From NCBI GenBank assembly GCA_034439975.1, contig JAWXBK010000055.1, positions 1 to 50,165 of the forward strand: DNA of 50,165 nucleotides, read 5' to 3'. The DNA comes from JAWXBK01 sp034439975 (GTDB lineage Bacteria > Pseudomonadota > Alphaproteobacteria > Dongiales > Dongiaceae). The translations under genes and the position numbers were made by a program. The notes under the pieces are model-generated. The model was given only the letters and a program-made list of their open reading frames with translations. It made no database searches and was not told the origin of the DNA. Below, one piece after another: positions 8,487-17,801 of this stretch (positions are counted from its first letter, which is position 1; every line of letters starts with the position of its first letter).

Positions 8487-9956
8487 TCAAGCGGCCGAGA
8501 GCGCCATACCGGGTCGCAGATGGCGGAACGGTAGCCGGCTCAGATCGGCGGCGGCGGGACCGGGGCAGTCTACCTCGACAATCTGACGACAGAGCGGTCC
8601 GAAGGCGGCCCGGAAATGGTTTTTGGCCTTGGCGCAAAGAAGCCGCGTCGTCGCCAGGTCGATTCCATGTAGCTCGAAATAGGCGCGATCGTTCGGCGAC
8701 TGGCAGGTTTCTGTCACGATAACGGCGATACTGCCGATATCGAGCACACAACTGCGGCCGAGATCGACAGCGAGGCCACGTTCCATCGGGCCCCGATTGT
8801 GGAAGCGCCCATCGGTCAGCCGGCGGACACGCAGGGTCGCGGGCATCGGCGACCCGAAGTCGCGGGAGAGGCGACCGCCCAGTCGCCGGTCGAGCGACGC
8901 GCCGATCCCGGCTTCGTGTGCCGTCTGTACCAGCGCCGGATCGCAGAAGAAGGCAAAGACCGTCGGAACATCGGGGTTGCGTGCCAGCAGCGCGCGAAAC
9001 AGCTCCGGCGTATCGCCGATGCCGCCGGACATTGGGTTGTCAGCGGGATCGATGACGGCAATCAGACCGGGTGGCGCCGCGAGCGCGATTTCGATGCCGT
9101 CGGCTGCCGTCGGCAGGGCTACCCGGAAGCGCGGCAGCCGCGCGACATATTCGGCGACCAGCCGGCTTGCGACGGCGTCCGCGATGGCGCCGTCGCCCTC
9201 GGTATGAACCATGACGGTCGGGCCGGCGCAGGGGCTGTCGCCATAGGCGAACCCGCCGAAGATCGCGACGTCGAGAATTCCGGGTTCTCGCTCGGCCGCG
9301 CGGGCGAGAGCCATGAGCTCCGCCATCGGTCCGCCGTCGGTTCGCATATGATGGCTCGGCAGTATCACCGGCAGCTTCCGAAGCGCGCGAACCGGGCGCG
9401 TACGTCCGAGCGCCGCATCCGTCAGCATTGCGATCGTGCGGGTCGCCGTTTCCGCCATATCGAGATGTGGGTAGGTCTGATAGCCGCTCGCCACGACGAC
9501 CCCGTCGAGTGTCGAATCGTCGAAATTGGCGTGGAAATCGAAACTCACGCCAATCGGTATCGATGGTGCGGCGGCGCACACCGCGCGGATCAGGTCGCGT
9601 TCGGGTGTCGGGTTGCTCGCCGTCACCAATGCGCCGTGCAGCGAGAGATAAATTGCATCGGCGCGTGCTGTGCGCACAGCATCGACGATCTGACCCGCCA
9701 TTAGCTCAAGTTCGTCGTCGGGCACTGGCCCTGCCGGGGGTGCAGCCATGCAGGGCAGGAACGCGACCTCCCAATCGTCACGTCGCTGCTCGGCGAAAGC
9801 AACGACCGCGCCCAGTTCGGTCGCCGTTCCACGATAGAATTCGCGCGCGGCATCGCCCACGCACCATTCGCGGCGCTGGAAATCGGCGAGCCGCGTCGGC
9901 ACGGGCGAAAAGGAATTGCCCTCATGCCAGAGGCGGGCAACCGCGAGGCGTCTCAT
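8487..9956 (-). CDS. M81 family metallopeptidase (MlrC-like)
   Basis: 489 residues. The ATG at 9956 gives the typical N-terminus MRRLAVARLWHEGNSFSP; the longer frame upstream would add 34 unlikely residues. The HEGNSF, DFHANF and YQTYPHLDM motifs mark the M81 / DUF1485 family, whose founding member MlrC opens microcystin degradation products. Members are putative zinc peptidases, and their true substrates in non-degraders are unknown. The gene lies 52 bases downstream of the cysK start on the same strand, so a shared transcript running through it to cysK is possible. It is divergent from the hydrolase-OsmC fusion. Confidence 0.88.
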   Translation of the reverse strand: MRRLAVARLWHEGNSFSPVPTRLADFQRREWCVGDAAREFYRGTATELGAVVAFAEQRRDDWEVAFLPCMAAPPAGPVPDDELELMAGQIVDAVRTARADAIYLSLHGALVTASNPTPERDLIRAVCAAAPSIPIGVSFDFHANFDDSTLDGVVVASGYQTYPHLDMAETATRTIAMLTDAALGRTRPVRALRKLPVILPSHHMRTDGGPMAELMALARAAEREPGILDVAIFGGFAYGDSPCAGPTVMVHTEGDGAIADAVASRLVAEYVARLPRFRVALPTAADGIEIALAAPPGLIAVIDPADNPMSGGIGDTPELFRALLARNPDVPTVFAFFCDPALVQTAHEAGIGASLDRRLGGRLSRDFGSPMPATLRVRRLTDGRFHNRGPMERGLAVDLGRSCVLDIGSIAVIVTETCQSPNDRAYFELHGIDLATTRLLCAKAKNHFRAAFGPLCRQIVEVDCPGPAAADLSRLPFRHLRPGMALSAA

Positions 9957-10198
9957 CGCCAGCCGGCGTCCAGCCACGAAGCGCGCAATCGTTCGCGATT
10001 GAGCATAAGCCTCAGCCGGCCGATCCGCCCGAACCCGCTGTAAACGGGTTCGCGCCATAGGATTTCAACGTCGTCGGCCATTTCACCGGTTCCGAATTTG
10101 TGCCGGATGGGATGCCGATCATACTGTCGGAACGGAGCCAGGCGCCATTGTCCGCCCATGGGGGCGTCGGATCTCCAATCTTGCACAGGAGTACGGCC

Positions 10199-11437
10199 AT
10201 GCAGGAGACGCGCGTGCAGAAGATCATGTTCGAAGGTTCGCAGGGCGGGATGCTCGCCGGGCGCCTGGAACTGCCGGTTGGTCCGCCGCGCGCCTATGCG
10301 CTGTTTGCCCATTGTTTCACCTGTACCAAGGATATCTTCGCGGCGGGGCGTATCGCGGCCGCGCTGGCGGAACGCGGCGTCGCGGTTCTGCGGTTCGATT
10401 TCACAGGGCTCGGCGCCAGCGACGGCGATTTCGCCAACACGAATTTCACGTCGAATGTCGAGGATCTCGTACGCGCGGCCGATTTTCTCCGCGAGCATTA
10501 CCGTGCGCCGGAGATCCTGATCGGTCACAGCCTGGGCGGGGCGGCGATCATCGCTGCCGCTGGCCGGATTCCGGCCGCCAAACTCGTGGCAACGATTGGC
10601 GCGCCCGCCGATCCCACCCATGTCACCCGGCATTTCTCTGGTGCGCTGGACGAAATCGAGAAAAAGGGCGAAGCCGAGGTGACATTGGTCGGGCGCCCTT
10701 TTCGAATCCGGCGCCAGTTTCTCGAAGATGTCGCCGCGCATCGGCTCTCCGATCATCTGGCGCAGCTGCATCGGGCCCTGATGATCTTTCACGCACCGCA
10801 GGACGAGATCGTCGGTCTCGACAATGCGCGGAAGATTTACGATGCCGCCCGACATCCAAAAAGCTTTGTAACGCTCGATGGCGCGGACCATCTTCTGTCG
10901 CGCCGCGAGGATGCGGTGTTCGTCGCTGACATGCTCGCCGTCTGGGCCGATCGCTATCTGAGCCGGGCGAGGGCTAACGACGACTGGCCGCGTGCGGAAC
11001 CGAACGAGGTCGTGGTGTCGGAGGCTGGGGAGGGCAATGGACGGTCGCGCCTGACGCAGCGAATCGCGGCGGGGCCGCTGCGGCTGATGGCGGACGAACC
11101 GGTCGATCGCGGCGGCACCGGCCTCGGGCCGGATCCCTACGCGTTACTGCTGGCGGCCCTTGGCGCCTGCACGTCGATGACACTGCGGCTCTATGCGGAC
11201 CATAAGCAATGGCCGCTCGATCACGTCGCCGTCCGCCTGACGCACCAGAAAATTCATGCTGCGGATTGCGCCGAGTGCGAGACGCGAGAGGGCAAAATCG
11301 ATGAGATTCGTCGCGAGCTGACCCTCGTGGGGAATCTCGACGATACCCAGCGCGCGCGGTTGCTCGAGATCGCGGACAAATGCCCGGTGCATCGAACGCT
11401 GGCCTCTACGAACAGAGTCCTGACGAGTTTCGTGTAA
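10199..11437 (+). CDS. Bifunctional alpha/beta hydrolase - OsmC fusion protein
   Basis: 412 residues. The ATG at 10199 is preceded by AGGAG at the right distance. Residues 1-255 are an alpha/beta hydrolase with nucleophile elbow GHSLGG (Ser111), a likely acid at Asp202 and His231. Residues 265-412 are an OsmC/Ohr-type domain with Cys324 (ALGACTSMT) and Cys395 (DKCPVHRT), the peroxidatic pair of this family. The family is known as a fused protein in many proteobacteria. It presumably joins ester or lactone hydrolysis to reduction of organic hydroperoxides; the natural substrate is unknown. It stands alone, with 240 bases between it and the divergent M81 gene that may hold both promoters. Confidence 0.93.
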   Translation: MQETRVQKIMFEGSQGGMLAGRLELPVGPPRAYALFAHCFTCTKDIFAAGRIAAALAERGVAVLRFDFTGLGASDGDFANTNFTSNVEDLVRAADFLREHYRAPEILIGHSLGGAAIIAAAGRIPAAKLVATIGAPADPTHVTRHFSGALDEIEKKGEAEVTLVGRPFRIRRQFLEDVAAHRLSDHLAQLHRALMIFHAPQDEIVGLDNARKIYDAARHPKSFVTLDGADHLLSRREDAVFVADMLAVWADRYLSRARANDDWPRAEPNEVVVSEAGEGNGRSRLTQRIAAGPLRLMADEPVDRGGTGLGPDPYALLLAALGACTSMTLRLYADHKQWPLDHVAVRLTHQKIHAADCAECETREGKIDEIRRELTLVGNLDDTQRARLLEIADKCPVHRTLASTNRVLTSFV

Positions 11438-11455
11438 GATCGGGGGAATTGCAGG

Positions 11456-11480
11456 GCACTCGGCGCTCATAGCCGAGTGC
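11456..11480. terminator. Hairpin after the hydrolase-OsmC gene
   Basis: GCACTCGGC (11456-11464) pairs perfectly with GCCGAGTGC (11472-11480) around a 7-base loop, 19 bases after the stop codon. No T-run follows on the plus strand, so it may be a weak or factor-assisted terminator. Confidence 0.45.
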
Positions 11481-11493
11481 GACCAGAAATGCA

Positions 11494-11709
11494 TTAGGTG
11501 ACCGGCAGATAGTCGGAATTCGGCAGATGGAAACCCCAGTGGAAATCCCGCTCGGTCATCCTCCCTTCGAGAAACGCATCGAGAATCTGCGCGCTGACCG
11601 GATGCAACCGTTCCGGCAGGCACGCGAGGTAGGACCGCTCGGCGGTTTCGCCGGCCCGGCTGCATGTCGCGATCAGCACCAGAGCCAGTAATGCCGCCGA
11701 GAGATGCAC
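11494..11709 (-). CDS. Possible small exported protein
   Basis: A 71-residue frame starting at GTG 11709 would encode a hydrophobic segment (LSAALLALVLIATC) followed by a short soluble tail ending FHWGFHLPNSDYLPVT. This looks like a signal peptide or anchor plus a small periplasmic domain. There is no good ribosome-binding site, and the frame stays open upstream to 11967 without a better start. The rest of 11438-11940, about 500 bases between two plus-strand genes, shows no other gene. I do not recognise a family; it may be spurious or a remnant. Confidence 0.3.
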   Translation of the reverse strand: MHLSAALLALVLIATCSRAGETAERSYLACLPERLHPVSAQILDAFLEGRMTERDFHWGFHLPNSDYLPVT

Positions 11710-11940
11710 AGAGTAGTGATAGCGTCGCCGCTGCCGGCGCGAGGCGGGACAATGGCCCGCATGCGCCGGTATTTTGCTTTTTAGCGTCAATAGTCCCCGT
11801 GGGAACCGCGGAATCCCTTGGACAATGCGGGCTGGGGATGCTTTGCTTGCGGTCAGGTTCGAACATCGGCGCCATGTCGCCCGGGCCGCGCGCCCTTCGG
11901 CGCATGCAGACAAGCAAGCCATCACAGGGGAGGTTACATC

Positions 11941-13710
11941 ATGTCCGACGACCTCAAGAAAATTCACCCGTATCTACCGAAACTGCTTGAGCAGTTCCGG
12001 GACGGGAAGGTCGATCGTCGCGAGTTCTTGCGTACATCCACATTGCTCGGCCTGTCCGCCGGCACCGCATTTACGCTCGCCGGTTGCGATGACAAGGAAG
12101 AAGTCGCCGAAGCACCGGCTGAGGAAGTAGTCGAGGAAGAAGTCGCCGAAGCGCCGGCTGAAGAGCCGGCTGCACCAGCGGCCGAGAAAATCGTGCGTAT
12201 CTCGATGCGCGTTCCGGCTGTTGACAACCCACCAACCTATTCGTGGGTCTATGACTCCAACATCACCCGTCAGGTTTGCGATTACCTGACCCGCACCGGC
12301 ACCGACAACGTCACGCGCCCGTGGCTGCTCGAGAGCTGGGAAGCGACCGAAGACATCAAGACCTGGACGCTTCATTTGAAGCAGGGGATCAAATGGTCGA
12401 ACGGTGACGAGCTGACGGCCGATCATGTGATCTGGAATCTCAATCGCTGGCTCGACGAGAGCGTCGGCTCTTCGGTGCTTGGGCTCATGAAGGGCTACAT
12501 GCTGGTCGAGTTCGACACCGGCGAGACCAACGAAGACGGTAGCCAGAAGATGAGCACCCGTCTGTGGGCGGACAACGCCATCGAGAAGGTCGATGAGTAC
12601 ACCGTTCGCCTCAACTGCCAGGAGCCGCAACTCGCGGTGCCGGAACATCTCTTCCATTATCCGGCCCTTATCCTGCATCCGAGCGAGAACGGCGTGTTCG
12701 GCGTTGGCTCGATCGGCACCGGTGCGTTCTCGCTGACCGAACTCGAGGTCGGCAAAAAAGCCGTTCTGCGCCGTCGCGACGGCTACTGGGGCAATCCCGT
12801 CAAGCTCGACGCGGTCGAATTCATCGACCACGGCGACGATGCGGCCGCCGCAGTGCAGGCAATCGCCTCGCAGCAAGTCGACGGCATGTACGAGGCGCAG
12901 ACGACCCAGTATGCGGCGCTGCAAAAGATCGAGCATGTGCAGGTTCACCAGGTCGCGACCGGCCAGACAGCCATCGCGCGCATGCAGCCGATCCACGCGG
13001 ACATGACCGATCCGTCCAACCAGGCGGCGGCCTTCGCGGATCCGCGCGTGGGCAAGGCTATGCGTCTTGCACTCGACACGGAGAAGCTGCTGCAGGTCGG
13101 CCATCTCGGCCTCGGTCTGCCGGGCGAACATCACCATGTCTGCCCGATCCATCCCGAGTATGCGAAGCTCGAGTTCATGAAGCAGGACATCGAGGGAGCC
13201 AAGGCGCTGCTGGCGGAAGCCGGCTATCCCAATGGCTTCAACGCCGAGATCTTCTGCAAGAGCGATCCGGACTGGGAGCCGATCACGGTGCAGGCGATGG
13301 CCGAGATGTGGAAGCAGGTCGGCGCCAACATCAAGATCAACGTTCTGCCGTCGTCCCAGTATTGGGACATCTGGAACGCGCCGACGGCGCCGTTTGCCTT
13401 CACCTCATGGACGCATCGTCCGCTGGGCGTGATGGTGCTCGGCCTCGCCTACCGGTCCGGTGTTCCCTGGAACGAGGCGCATTGGTCGAATGCAGAATTC
13501 GACGCGCTTCTTGCGAAGGCCGAGGGTACGCTCGACGTCGAGGCACGGCGCACGATCATGATCGATATCGAAACGCTGATGCAGGAAGTCGGCCCGGCCT
13601 GTCAGCCTCTTTGGCGCGCGGTGTTCACCGTCATGGCGAAGCGCGTCACCGGCTTCGAAATCCATCCCACTTACTACCTGTTCGCTGAGGAGTGGGACGT
13701 CACCGCGTAA
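11941..13710 (+). CDS. ABC transporter substrate-binding protein, peptide/nickel family (SBP_bac_5)
   Basis: 589 residues. The ATG at 11941 sits behind GGGGAGG; the frame is open upstream but without homology. The N-terminus has DRREFLRTSTLLGLSA, a Tat-like motif, and then a lipobox LAGC with Cys49, so it is probably a Tat-exported lipoprotein. An acidic Glu/Ala/Pro linker (residues 52-80), built from a 39-base direct repeat, tethers the binding domain. The body is a DppA/OppA-type two-lobed binding protein. It feeds the permeases and ATPase just downstream. The ligand may be a peptide or another small compound and cannot be told from sequence. Confidence 0.92.
   Translation: MSDDLKKIHPYLPKLLEQFRDGKVDRREFLRTSTLLGLSAGTAFTLAGCDDKEEVAEAPAEEVVEEEVAEAPAEEPAAPAAEKIVRISMRVPAVDNPPTYSWVYDSNITRQVCDYLTRTGTDNVTRPWLLESWEATEDIKTWTLHLKQGIKWSNGDELTADHVIWNLNRWLDESVGSSVLGLMKGYMLVEFDTGETNEDGSQKMSTRLWADNAIEKVDEYTVRLNCQEPQLAVPEHLFHYPALILHPSENGVFGVGSIGTGAFSLTELEVGKKAVLRRRDGYWGNPVKLDAVEFIDHGDDAAAAVQAIASQQVDGMYEAQTTQYAALQKIEHVQVHQVATGQTAIARMQPIHADMTDPSNQAAAFADPRVGKAMRLALDTEKLLQVGHLGLGLPGEHHHVCPIHPEYAKLEFMKQDIEGAKALLAEAGYPNGFNAEIFCKSDPDWEPITVQAMAEMWKQVGANIKINVLPSSQYWDIWNAPTAPFAFTSWTHRPLGVMVLGLAYRSGVPWNEAHWSNAEFDALLAKAEGTLDVEARRTIMIDIETLMQEVGPACQPLWRAVFTVMAKRVTGFEIHPTYYLFAEEWDVTA
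12097..12165 (+). repeat. 39-bp imperfect tandem repeat coding for an acidic linker
   Basis: GAAGAAGTCGCCGAAGC recurs at 12097 and 12136, a 13-codon period, with few changes between copies. It encodes VAEAPAEE-type units in the lipoprotein linker. Confidence 0.7.
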
Positions 13711-13747
13711 GGTTGCAAGGTCCGTATAAGAACCAGAAAACGATGCT

Positions 13748-13783
13748 GAGGGCGGGCGCTTCCAGGGAGCGGCGCCCGCCCTC
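13748..13783 (+). promoter_or_regulatory. Intercistronic hairpin between binding protein and permease
   Basis: GAGGGCGGGCGC (13748-13759) pairs perfectly with GCGCCCGCCCTC (13772-13783) around a 12-base loop. No T-run follows and the operon continues. It is most likely a stem-loop that protects the binding-protein mRNA or causes partial termination, giving more binding protein than permease. This is common in ABC operons. Confidence 0.65.
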
Positions 13784-13832
13784 TGCCGCTTCTCCGTAAG
13801 AACTTTAACGTCTGGGGGACGAGCGGCGGCCC

Positions 13833-14774
13833 ATGCTGCGATTTTTTGCCAAACGACTACTCGATCTTTTGATCACGATGGTGGCCGTATCGGTCATCAT
13901 CTTCCTTCTGCTTGAGTTCACGCCGGGCGATGTGGCGCAGAAGATTCTCGGGCCTTTCGCCACCAAGGAACAGGTAGCGATTCTGACCGAGGAATTGGGG
14001 CTGAACCGCCCCGTCTGGATCCGCTATTTCGAATGGGTCGGGCAACTCCTAACCGGCGATCTGGGCTTTTCGACGACGTTCAAGGTTCCCGTCAACGACA
14101 TCATCTGGGATCGCCTGGGCAGCACGTTGCGCCTTGCGGCGATTGCCTTCCTCATCATGGTTCCGCTTTCGACGGTGCTGGGCGTGCTGGCCGGCATGCG
14201 GGAGGGCGGCAAGCTCGACCGGTCGATTTCGGTCCTCTCGATCGCCACCACGTCGATCCCGGAATTCGCATCGGGCGTGTTCCTCGCCACGATCTTCGTC
14301 ATCCTGCTTGGCTGGTTGCCCGGCACCTCAACCTTGTCGACGGCCGGAGGCTGGCCGATCTGGACGCAGTATGTGCTGCCGGTAACCGTCGTGCTGCTTT
14401 ATTACGTCGGCTATCTGGTCCGGATGGTGCGTGCCTCGATGGTCGAGGTGATGACCCGCCCCTATATCCGTACGGCGATCCTGAAGGGTCTGGATTTTCG
14501 CGCAGTCATCTGGAAACACGCCTTCCGCAACGCAATGATCACGCCGGTGACGGTCTTCCTGCTACAGATAAACTTCCTGATCACCAGTCTGGTCGTCGTG
14601 GAAATCGTGTTCGCGTATCCGGGATTCGGCCGGATGATCCTGGAGGCGGCACTAGCGAAGGATTACGCTGTCATCGAAGCCGGCGCGCTGATCGCGGTGT
14701 TCATTGCCGTTTCGACGCAGGTTGTCGGTGATCTCGGTTACATGATTCTGAACCCGCGCATCCGCTTCAAATGA
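13833..14774 (+). CDS. ABC transporter permease, DppB/OppB type
   Basis: 313 residues with about six membrane segments. The N-terminus MLRFFAKRLLDLLITMVAVS and the FTPGD segment are typical of the DppB half. The EAA cytoplasmic loop (YIRTAILKGLDFRAVIWKHA, about residues 210-230) contacts the ATPase. It forms the inner-membrane pore together with the permease that starts 7 bases downstream. It lies 122 bases after the binding-protein gene, with the hairpin in between. Confidence 0.93.
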   Translation: MLRFFAKRLLDLLITMVAVSVIIFLLLEFTPGDVAQKILGPFATKEQVAILTEELGLNRPVWIRYFEWVGQLLTGDLGFSTTFKVPVNDIIWDRLGSTLRLAAIAFLIMVPLSTVLGVLAGMREGGKLDRSISVLSIATTSIPEFASGVFLATIFVILLGWLPGTSTLSTAGGWPIWTQYVLPVTVVLLYYVGYLVRMVRASMVEVMTRPYIRTAILKGLDFRAVIWKHAFRNAMITPVTVFLLQINFLITSLVVVEIVFAYPGFGRMILEAALAKDYAVIEAGALIAVFIAVSTQVVGDLGYMILNPRIRFK

Positions 14775-14781
14775 GGTACCG

Positions 14782-15651
14782 ATGACGGCAACGACGTCGA
14801 AGGCATCCGGTTCGGTGCTCGGCGCCTGGTTTCACCGGATTTCGCTGCTGCGCGAATCGCCGGTCGGCATGGTCGGGGCGTTCATCGTCGTGTTCTGGGT
14901 TGTGGTTGCGATCTTTGCGCCGGTTCTCTCGCCCTATGATCCGAACGAGACGCATTACGACATGCTGGCATTTCTCCATCCCTCGTCGCAGCACTGGTTT
15001 GGGCTCGACAGCAGCGGGCGCGACATGCTTTCGCGCATTATCTGGGGCTCGCGCACGGTCCTCATCGTGGCGCCACTCGCGGTGGGCGTCGCCTATCTCG
15101 TCGGCTGCAGTCTCGGTCTTCTCGCCGGCTACTACATCGGTTGGGTCGATGTGCTGATGAGCCGGATCACGAATATCATCCTGTCGATTCCGCCGATCGT
15201 GCTGTTCATCATCATCATCACGTTGTTCGGTCCGTCGGTCATCAATCTGATCATCGCGTTCACGTTGATCGCGGCGCCGCAGATCGCGAGGCTGGTCCGG
15301 GGCATTACGCTCGAGCTGCGCGAACGCGATTTCGTCGCGGCCGCCAAAATGCGCGGCGAGGGTTCTCTTTACATCATGGTTGTGGAGATTCTGCCGAATG
15401 CCCGAGGGCCTCTGATAGTCGATTTATGCCTGCGAACCGGCTATACGATCATCCAGATCGGCGTTCTGGGCTTCCTGGGGCTGGGGCTGCCGCCGCCGAC
15501 CCCCGACTGGGGCGGCATGGTCAATCAGGGCTATGCCCAGCTTTTCTCGTACCCGCACATGTCGATATTTCCTTGCATTGCGATATCGTCATTGGTTATC
15601 GGGTTCAACTTTCTCGCGGATGGCATGCGCGAGATCAGCCTGCGCGACTAG
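14782..15651 (+). CDS. ABC transporter permease, DppC/OppC type
   Basis: 289 residues, about six membrane segments, with a GAGG ribosome-binding site. The DppC hallmarks are visible: an N-terminal helix, PYDPNETHYDM, HWFGLDSSGRDMLSRIIWG, and an EAA loop at ERDFVAAAKMRGEG. The C-terminus is FLADGMREISLRD. The last 43 bases of the gene are copied again just after the stop (see the repeat). It is the second pore subunit of the importer. Confidence 0.93.
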   Translation: MTATTSKASGSVLGAWFHRISLLRESPVGMVGAFIVVFWVVVAIFAPVLSPYDPNETHYDMLAFLHPSSQHWFGLDSSGRDMLSRIIWGSRTVLIVAPLAVGVAYLVGCSLGLLAGYYIGWVDVLMSRITNIILSIPPIVLFIIIITLFGPSVINLIIAFTLIAAPQIARLVRGITLELRERDFVAAAKMRGEGSLYIMVVEILPNARGPLIVDLCLRTGYTIIQIGVLGFLGLGLPPPTPDWGGMVNQGYAQLFSYPHMSIFPCIAISSLVIGFNFLADGMREISLRD

Positions 15652-15699
15652 ATCGGCTTTCTCGCGGATGGCATGCGCGAGATCAGGTTGTGCGGTTAG
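15609..15699 (+). repeat. In-frame partial duplication of the permease gene end
   Basis: Bases 15609-15638 recur exactly at 15657-15686, an offset of 48 bases or 16 codons. The copy stays in frame with the permease and ends in its own TAG after a diverged tail (RLCG instead of SLRD). The first stop (15649-15651) precedes it, so the copy is normally untranslated. Confidence 0.85.
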
Positions 15700-15708
15700 A
15701 AGGGAGAC

Positions 15709-17772
15709 ATGATGGCGACACCGGTTCTGGAGCTCGATAACGTCCGCATTTCCTATTTTACCCGCGCGGGTGAGATCAACGTCGTCCCCGGAATCAGCTT
15801 TGCGCTGGAGCAGGGTGAGGCTATCGGGCTGGTTGGCGAATCGGGCTGCGGCAAGTCGACCGTCGCGTTTTCGATCATGAACTATCTGGGCGGCGCCGGC
15901 CGGATCACCGGCGGCCGTATCCTGTTCGAAGGACGGGACATGGCCACGATGAGCCCGCAGGACCTGCGCAAGATCCGCGGCGGCAAGATGGCCATGGTCT
16001 ACCAGGACCCGATGTCCAGCCTCAATCCGGTGCTGACGATCGGCAAGCAGCTCATGGAGGTGCCGATCATCCATCGCGGAGCCGGCGAGAAGGAAGCGCG
16101 CGAGCGGGCACTACAGATGCTCGGCGAAGTGAACCTGCCCGATCCGGAGGCGGTGTTCGACCGTTACCCGCATCAGATTTCAGGTGGCCAGCAGCAGCGT
16201 GTCGTTATCGCGATGGCGCTGATGGCGGAGCCGTCGCTTCTGATCATGGACGAACCGACAACCGGGCTCGACGTGACGGTCGAAGCGGCCGTGCTCGACC
16301 TCGTGCGGAATCTGCGGCGCAAGCATAACTCGGCGATCGTCTTCATCAGTCACAACCTCGGCACCGTGGTGCGGATCTGCGACCGGATCGGCGTCATGTA
16401 TTCCGGCGAGCTGATCGAAGAAGGCGAGATCGGGAACGTGTTCCGCAACCCGCGCCATCCCTACACCCGTGGCCTGCTCAACTGCATTCCCGTGCTTGGC
16501 AGCGACAAGCATTCGGCGCCACTGGTTCCGATTCCTGGTCAGGTGCCGCCGGCGTTGAACCGGCCGCGTGGCTGCATCTTTGCACCGCGCTGCGAGTATG
16601 TGGAGATCGGGCGTTGCACGACAGACCGGATTCCCACATTCGCTGTGCCGGATGAGGCAGCTCATCGGGTGCAATGCGTGCGAAGTGAAGAGCTGCCGCG
16701 GCATCGGCGCCCGACCGGCTCGGTCGCGGCTGCCGATGCGGTCATGTCGAACGAGCCCGTGCTCGAAGTCGACAGCATGAAGAAGTTCTATCATCAGACA
16801 TCGGGGATGTTCGGTGCGCGCGGCTATGACGTGAAGGCCTGCAACGACATCACGATGGATGCAACGCGCGGCATGACGCTGGCGATCGTTGGCGAATCCG
16901 GTTGCGGCAAATCGACATTTGCCAAGGTTCTGACCGGCCTTGAACTGGCGACCGACGGTACCGTCAAGCTCGAGAGCGTCGATATCGGGATGACTGCCGT
17001 CGAAAAACGACCGCGCGAGATCAAACGCAAGCTGCAGATGGTGTTCCAGAATCCCGACAGCACGCTCAATCCGTCCCATTCGGTCGGCTACACGGTCGGT
17101 CGCACGATCCGGCGATTGAAGCGGATCGGCGGCTCGAAGCTCCGGCAGCAGACCCGCGATCTGATGGCAACAGTCCAGTTGCCGCCCGATTTCGTCAGCC
17201 GCAAGCCGCGTCAGCTTTCGGGCGGTCAGAAGCAGCGCGTTGCGATTGCACGCGCGCTGGCCGGCGATCCCGATCTGATCGTTGCCGACGAGCCGGTTTC
17301 CGCGCTCGACGTGTCGGTTCAGGCGGCAATCATCAACCTGCTGCTTGAAATTCAATCCGGCCGGCAGGCGACGCTGGTCTTCATTTCGCACGATCTGTCG
17401 GTGGTACGTTATCTCGCCGATCGGGTGGCGGTGATGTATCTCGGCCGTATCGTCGAATTCGGAACCGTCGAAGAAGTGTTCTCGCCGCCTTACCATCCCT
17501 ATACCGAGGCGCTGTTGTCGGCGGTGCCGGTCGCCGATCCCGATCTGCAGCAGAAGCGCATCGTGCTCGAGGGCTCTATTCCAAGCCCGACGAACGTGCC
17601 GCTCGGTTGCCCGTTCTCGACGCGTTGTCCGCGCCATCTCGGCGAGATCTGCGACAATGTGCCACCGCCGGAGCGGAGCGATGCGAACGGCCATCGCATC
17701 CTCTGCCATATTCCCTTGGAAGAGCTTGCCCAGGTTGAGCCGGTATTCCAGCGGCCGAACGCTGCCGAGTAG
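15709..17772 (+). CDS. Fused double ATP-binding protein of peptide-type ABC importer (DppD-DppF)
   Basis: 687 residues made of two nucleotide-binding domains. The first has Walker A GESGCGKST (residues 43-51), signature ISGGQQQRV (near 156) and Walker B LLIMDEP. The second has GESGCGKST (near 395), LSGGQKQRV (near 503) and DLIVADEP. Each half ends in the oligopeptide-transporter C-terminal region with a cysteine cluster (CIFAPRCEYVEIGRC and CPFSTRCPRHLGEIC). Such clusters hold an Fe-S centre in relatives. Two ATGs lie at 15709 and 15712; the second has better spacing from AGGGAGA. It powers the importer, and the fusion replaces separate DppD and DppF. Confidence 0.94.
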   Translation: MMATPVLELDNVRISYFTRAGEINVVPGISFALEQGEAIGLVGESGCGKSTVAFSIMNYLGGAGRITGGRILFEGRDMATMSPQDLRKIRGGKMAMVYQDPMSSLNPVLTIGKQLMEVPIIHRGAGEKEARERALQMLGEVNLPDPEAVFDRYPHQISGGQQQRVVIAMALMAEPSLLIMDEPTTGLDVTVEAAVLDLVRNLRRKHNSAIVFISHNLGTVVRICDRIGVMYSGELIEEGEIGNVFRNPRHPYTRGLLNCIPVLGSDKHSAPLVPIPGQVPPALNRPRGCIFAPRCEYVEIGRCTTDRIPTFAVPDEAAHRVQCVRSEELPRHRRPTGSVAAADAVMSNEPVLEVDSMKKFYHQTSGMFGARGYDVKACNDITMDATRGMTLAIVGESGCGKSTFAKVLTGLELATDGTVKLESVDIGMTAVEKRPREIKRKLQMVFQNPDSTLNPSHSVGYTVGRTIRRLKRIGGSKLRQQTRDLMATVQLPPDFVSRKPRQLSGGQKQRVAIARALAGDPDLIVADEPVSALDVSVQAAIINLLLEIQSGRQATLVFISHDLSVVRYLADRVAVMYLGRIVEFGTVEEVFSPPYHPYTEALLSAVPVADPDLQQKRIVLEGSIPSPTNVPLGCPFSTRCPRHLGEICDNVPPPERSDANGHRILCHIPLEELAQVEPVFQRPNAAE

Positions 17773-17801
17773 CCTCCAGCAACGATGAAGCCGCGGACGC
17801 G

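Noticed and set aside
9953..10891. 312-codon minus-strand frame across the M81/hydrolase gap
   Set aside because: Most of it is antisense to the hydrolase with intact catalytic triad; composition is Arg-rich and no start site supports it.
11974..13152. 392-codon minus-strand open frame
   Set aside because: Antisense to the peptide-binding lipoprotein with its Tat-like signal and lipobox.
16180..17709. 509-codon minus-strand open frame
   Set aside because: Antisense to the fused ABC ATPase, whose two full sets of Walker and signature motifs prove the plus strand.
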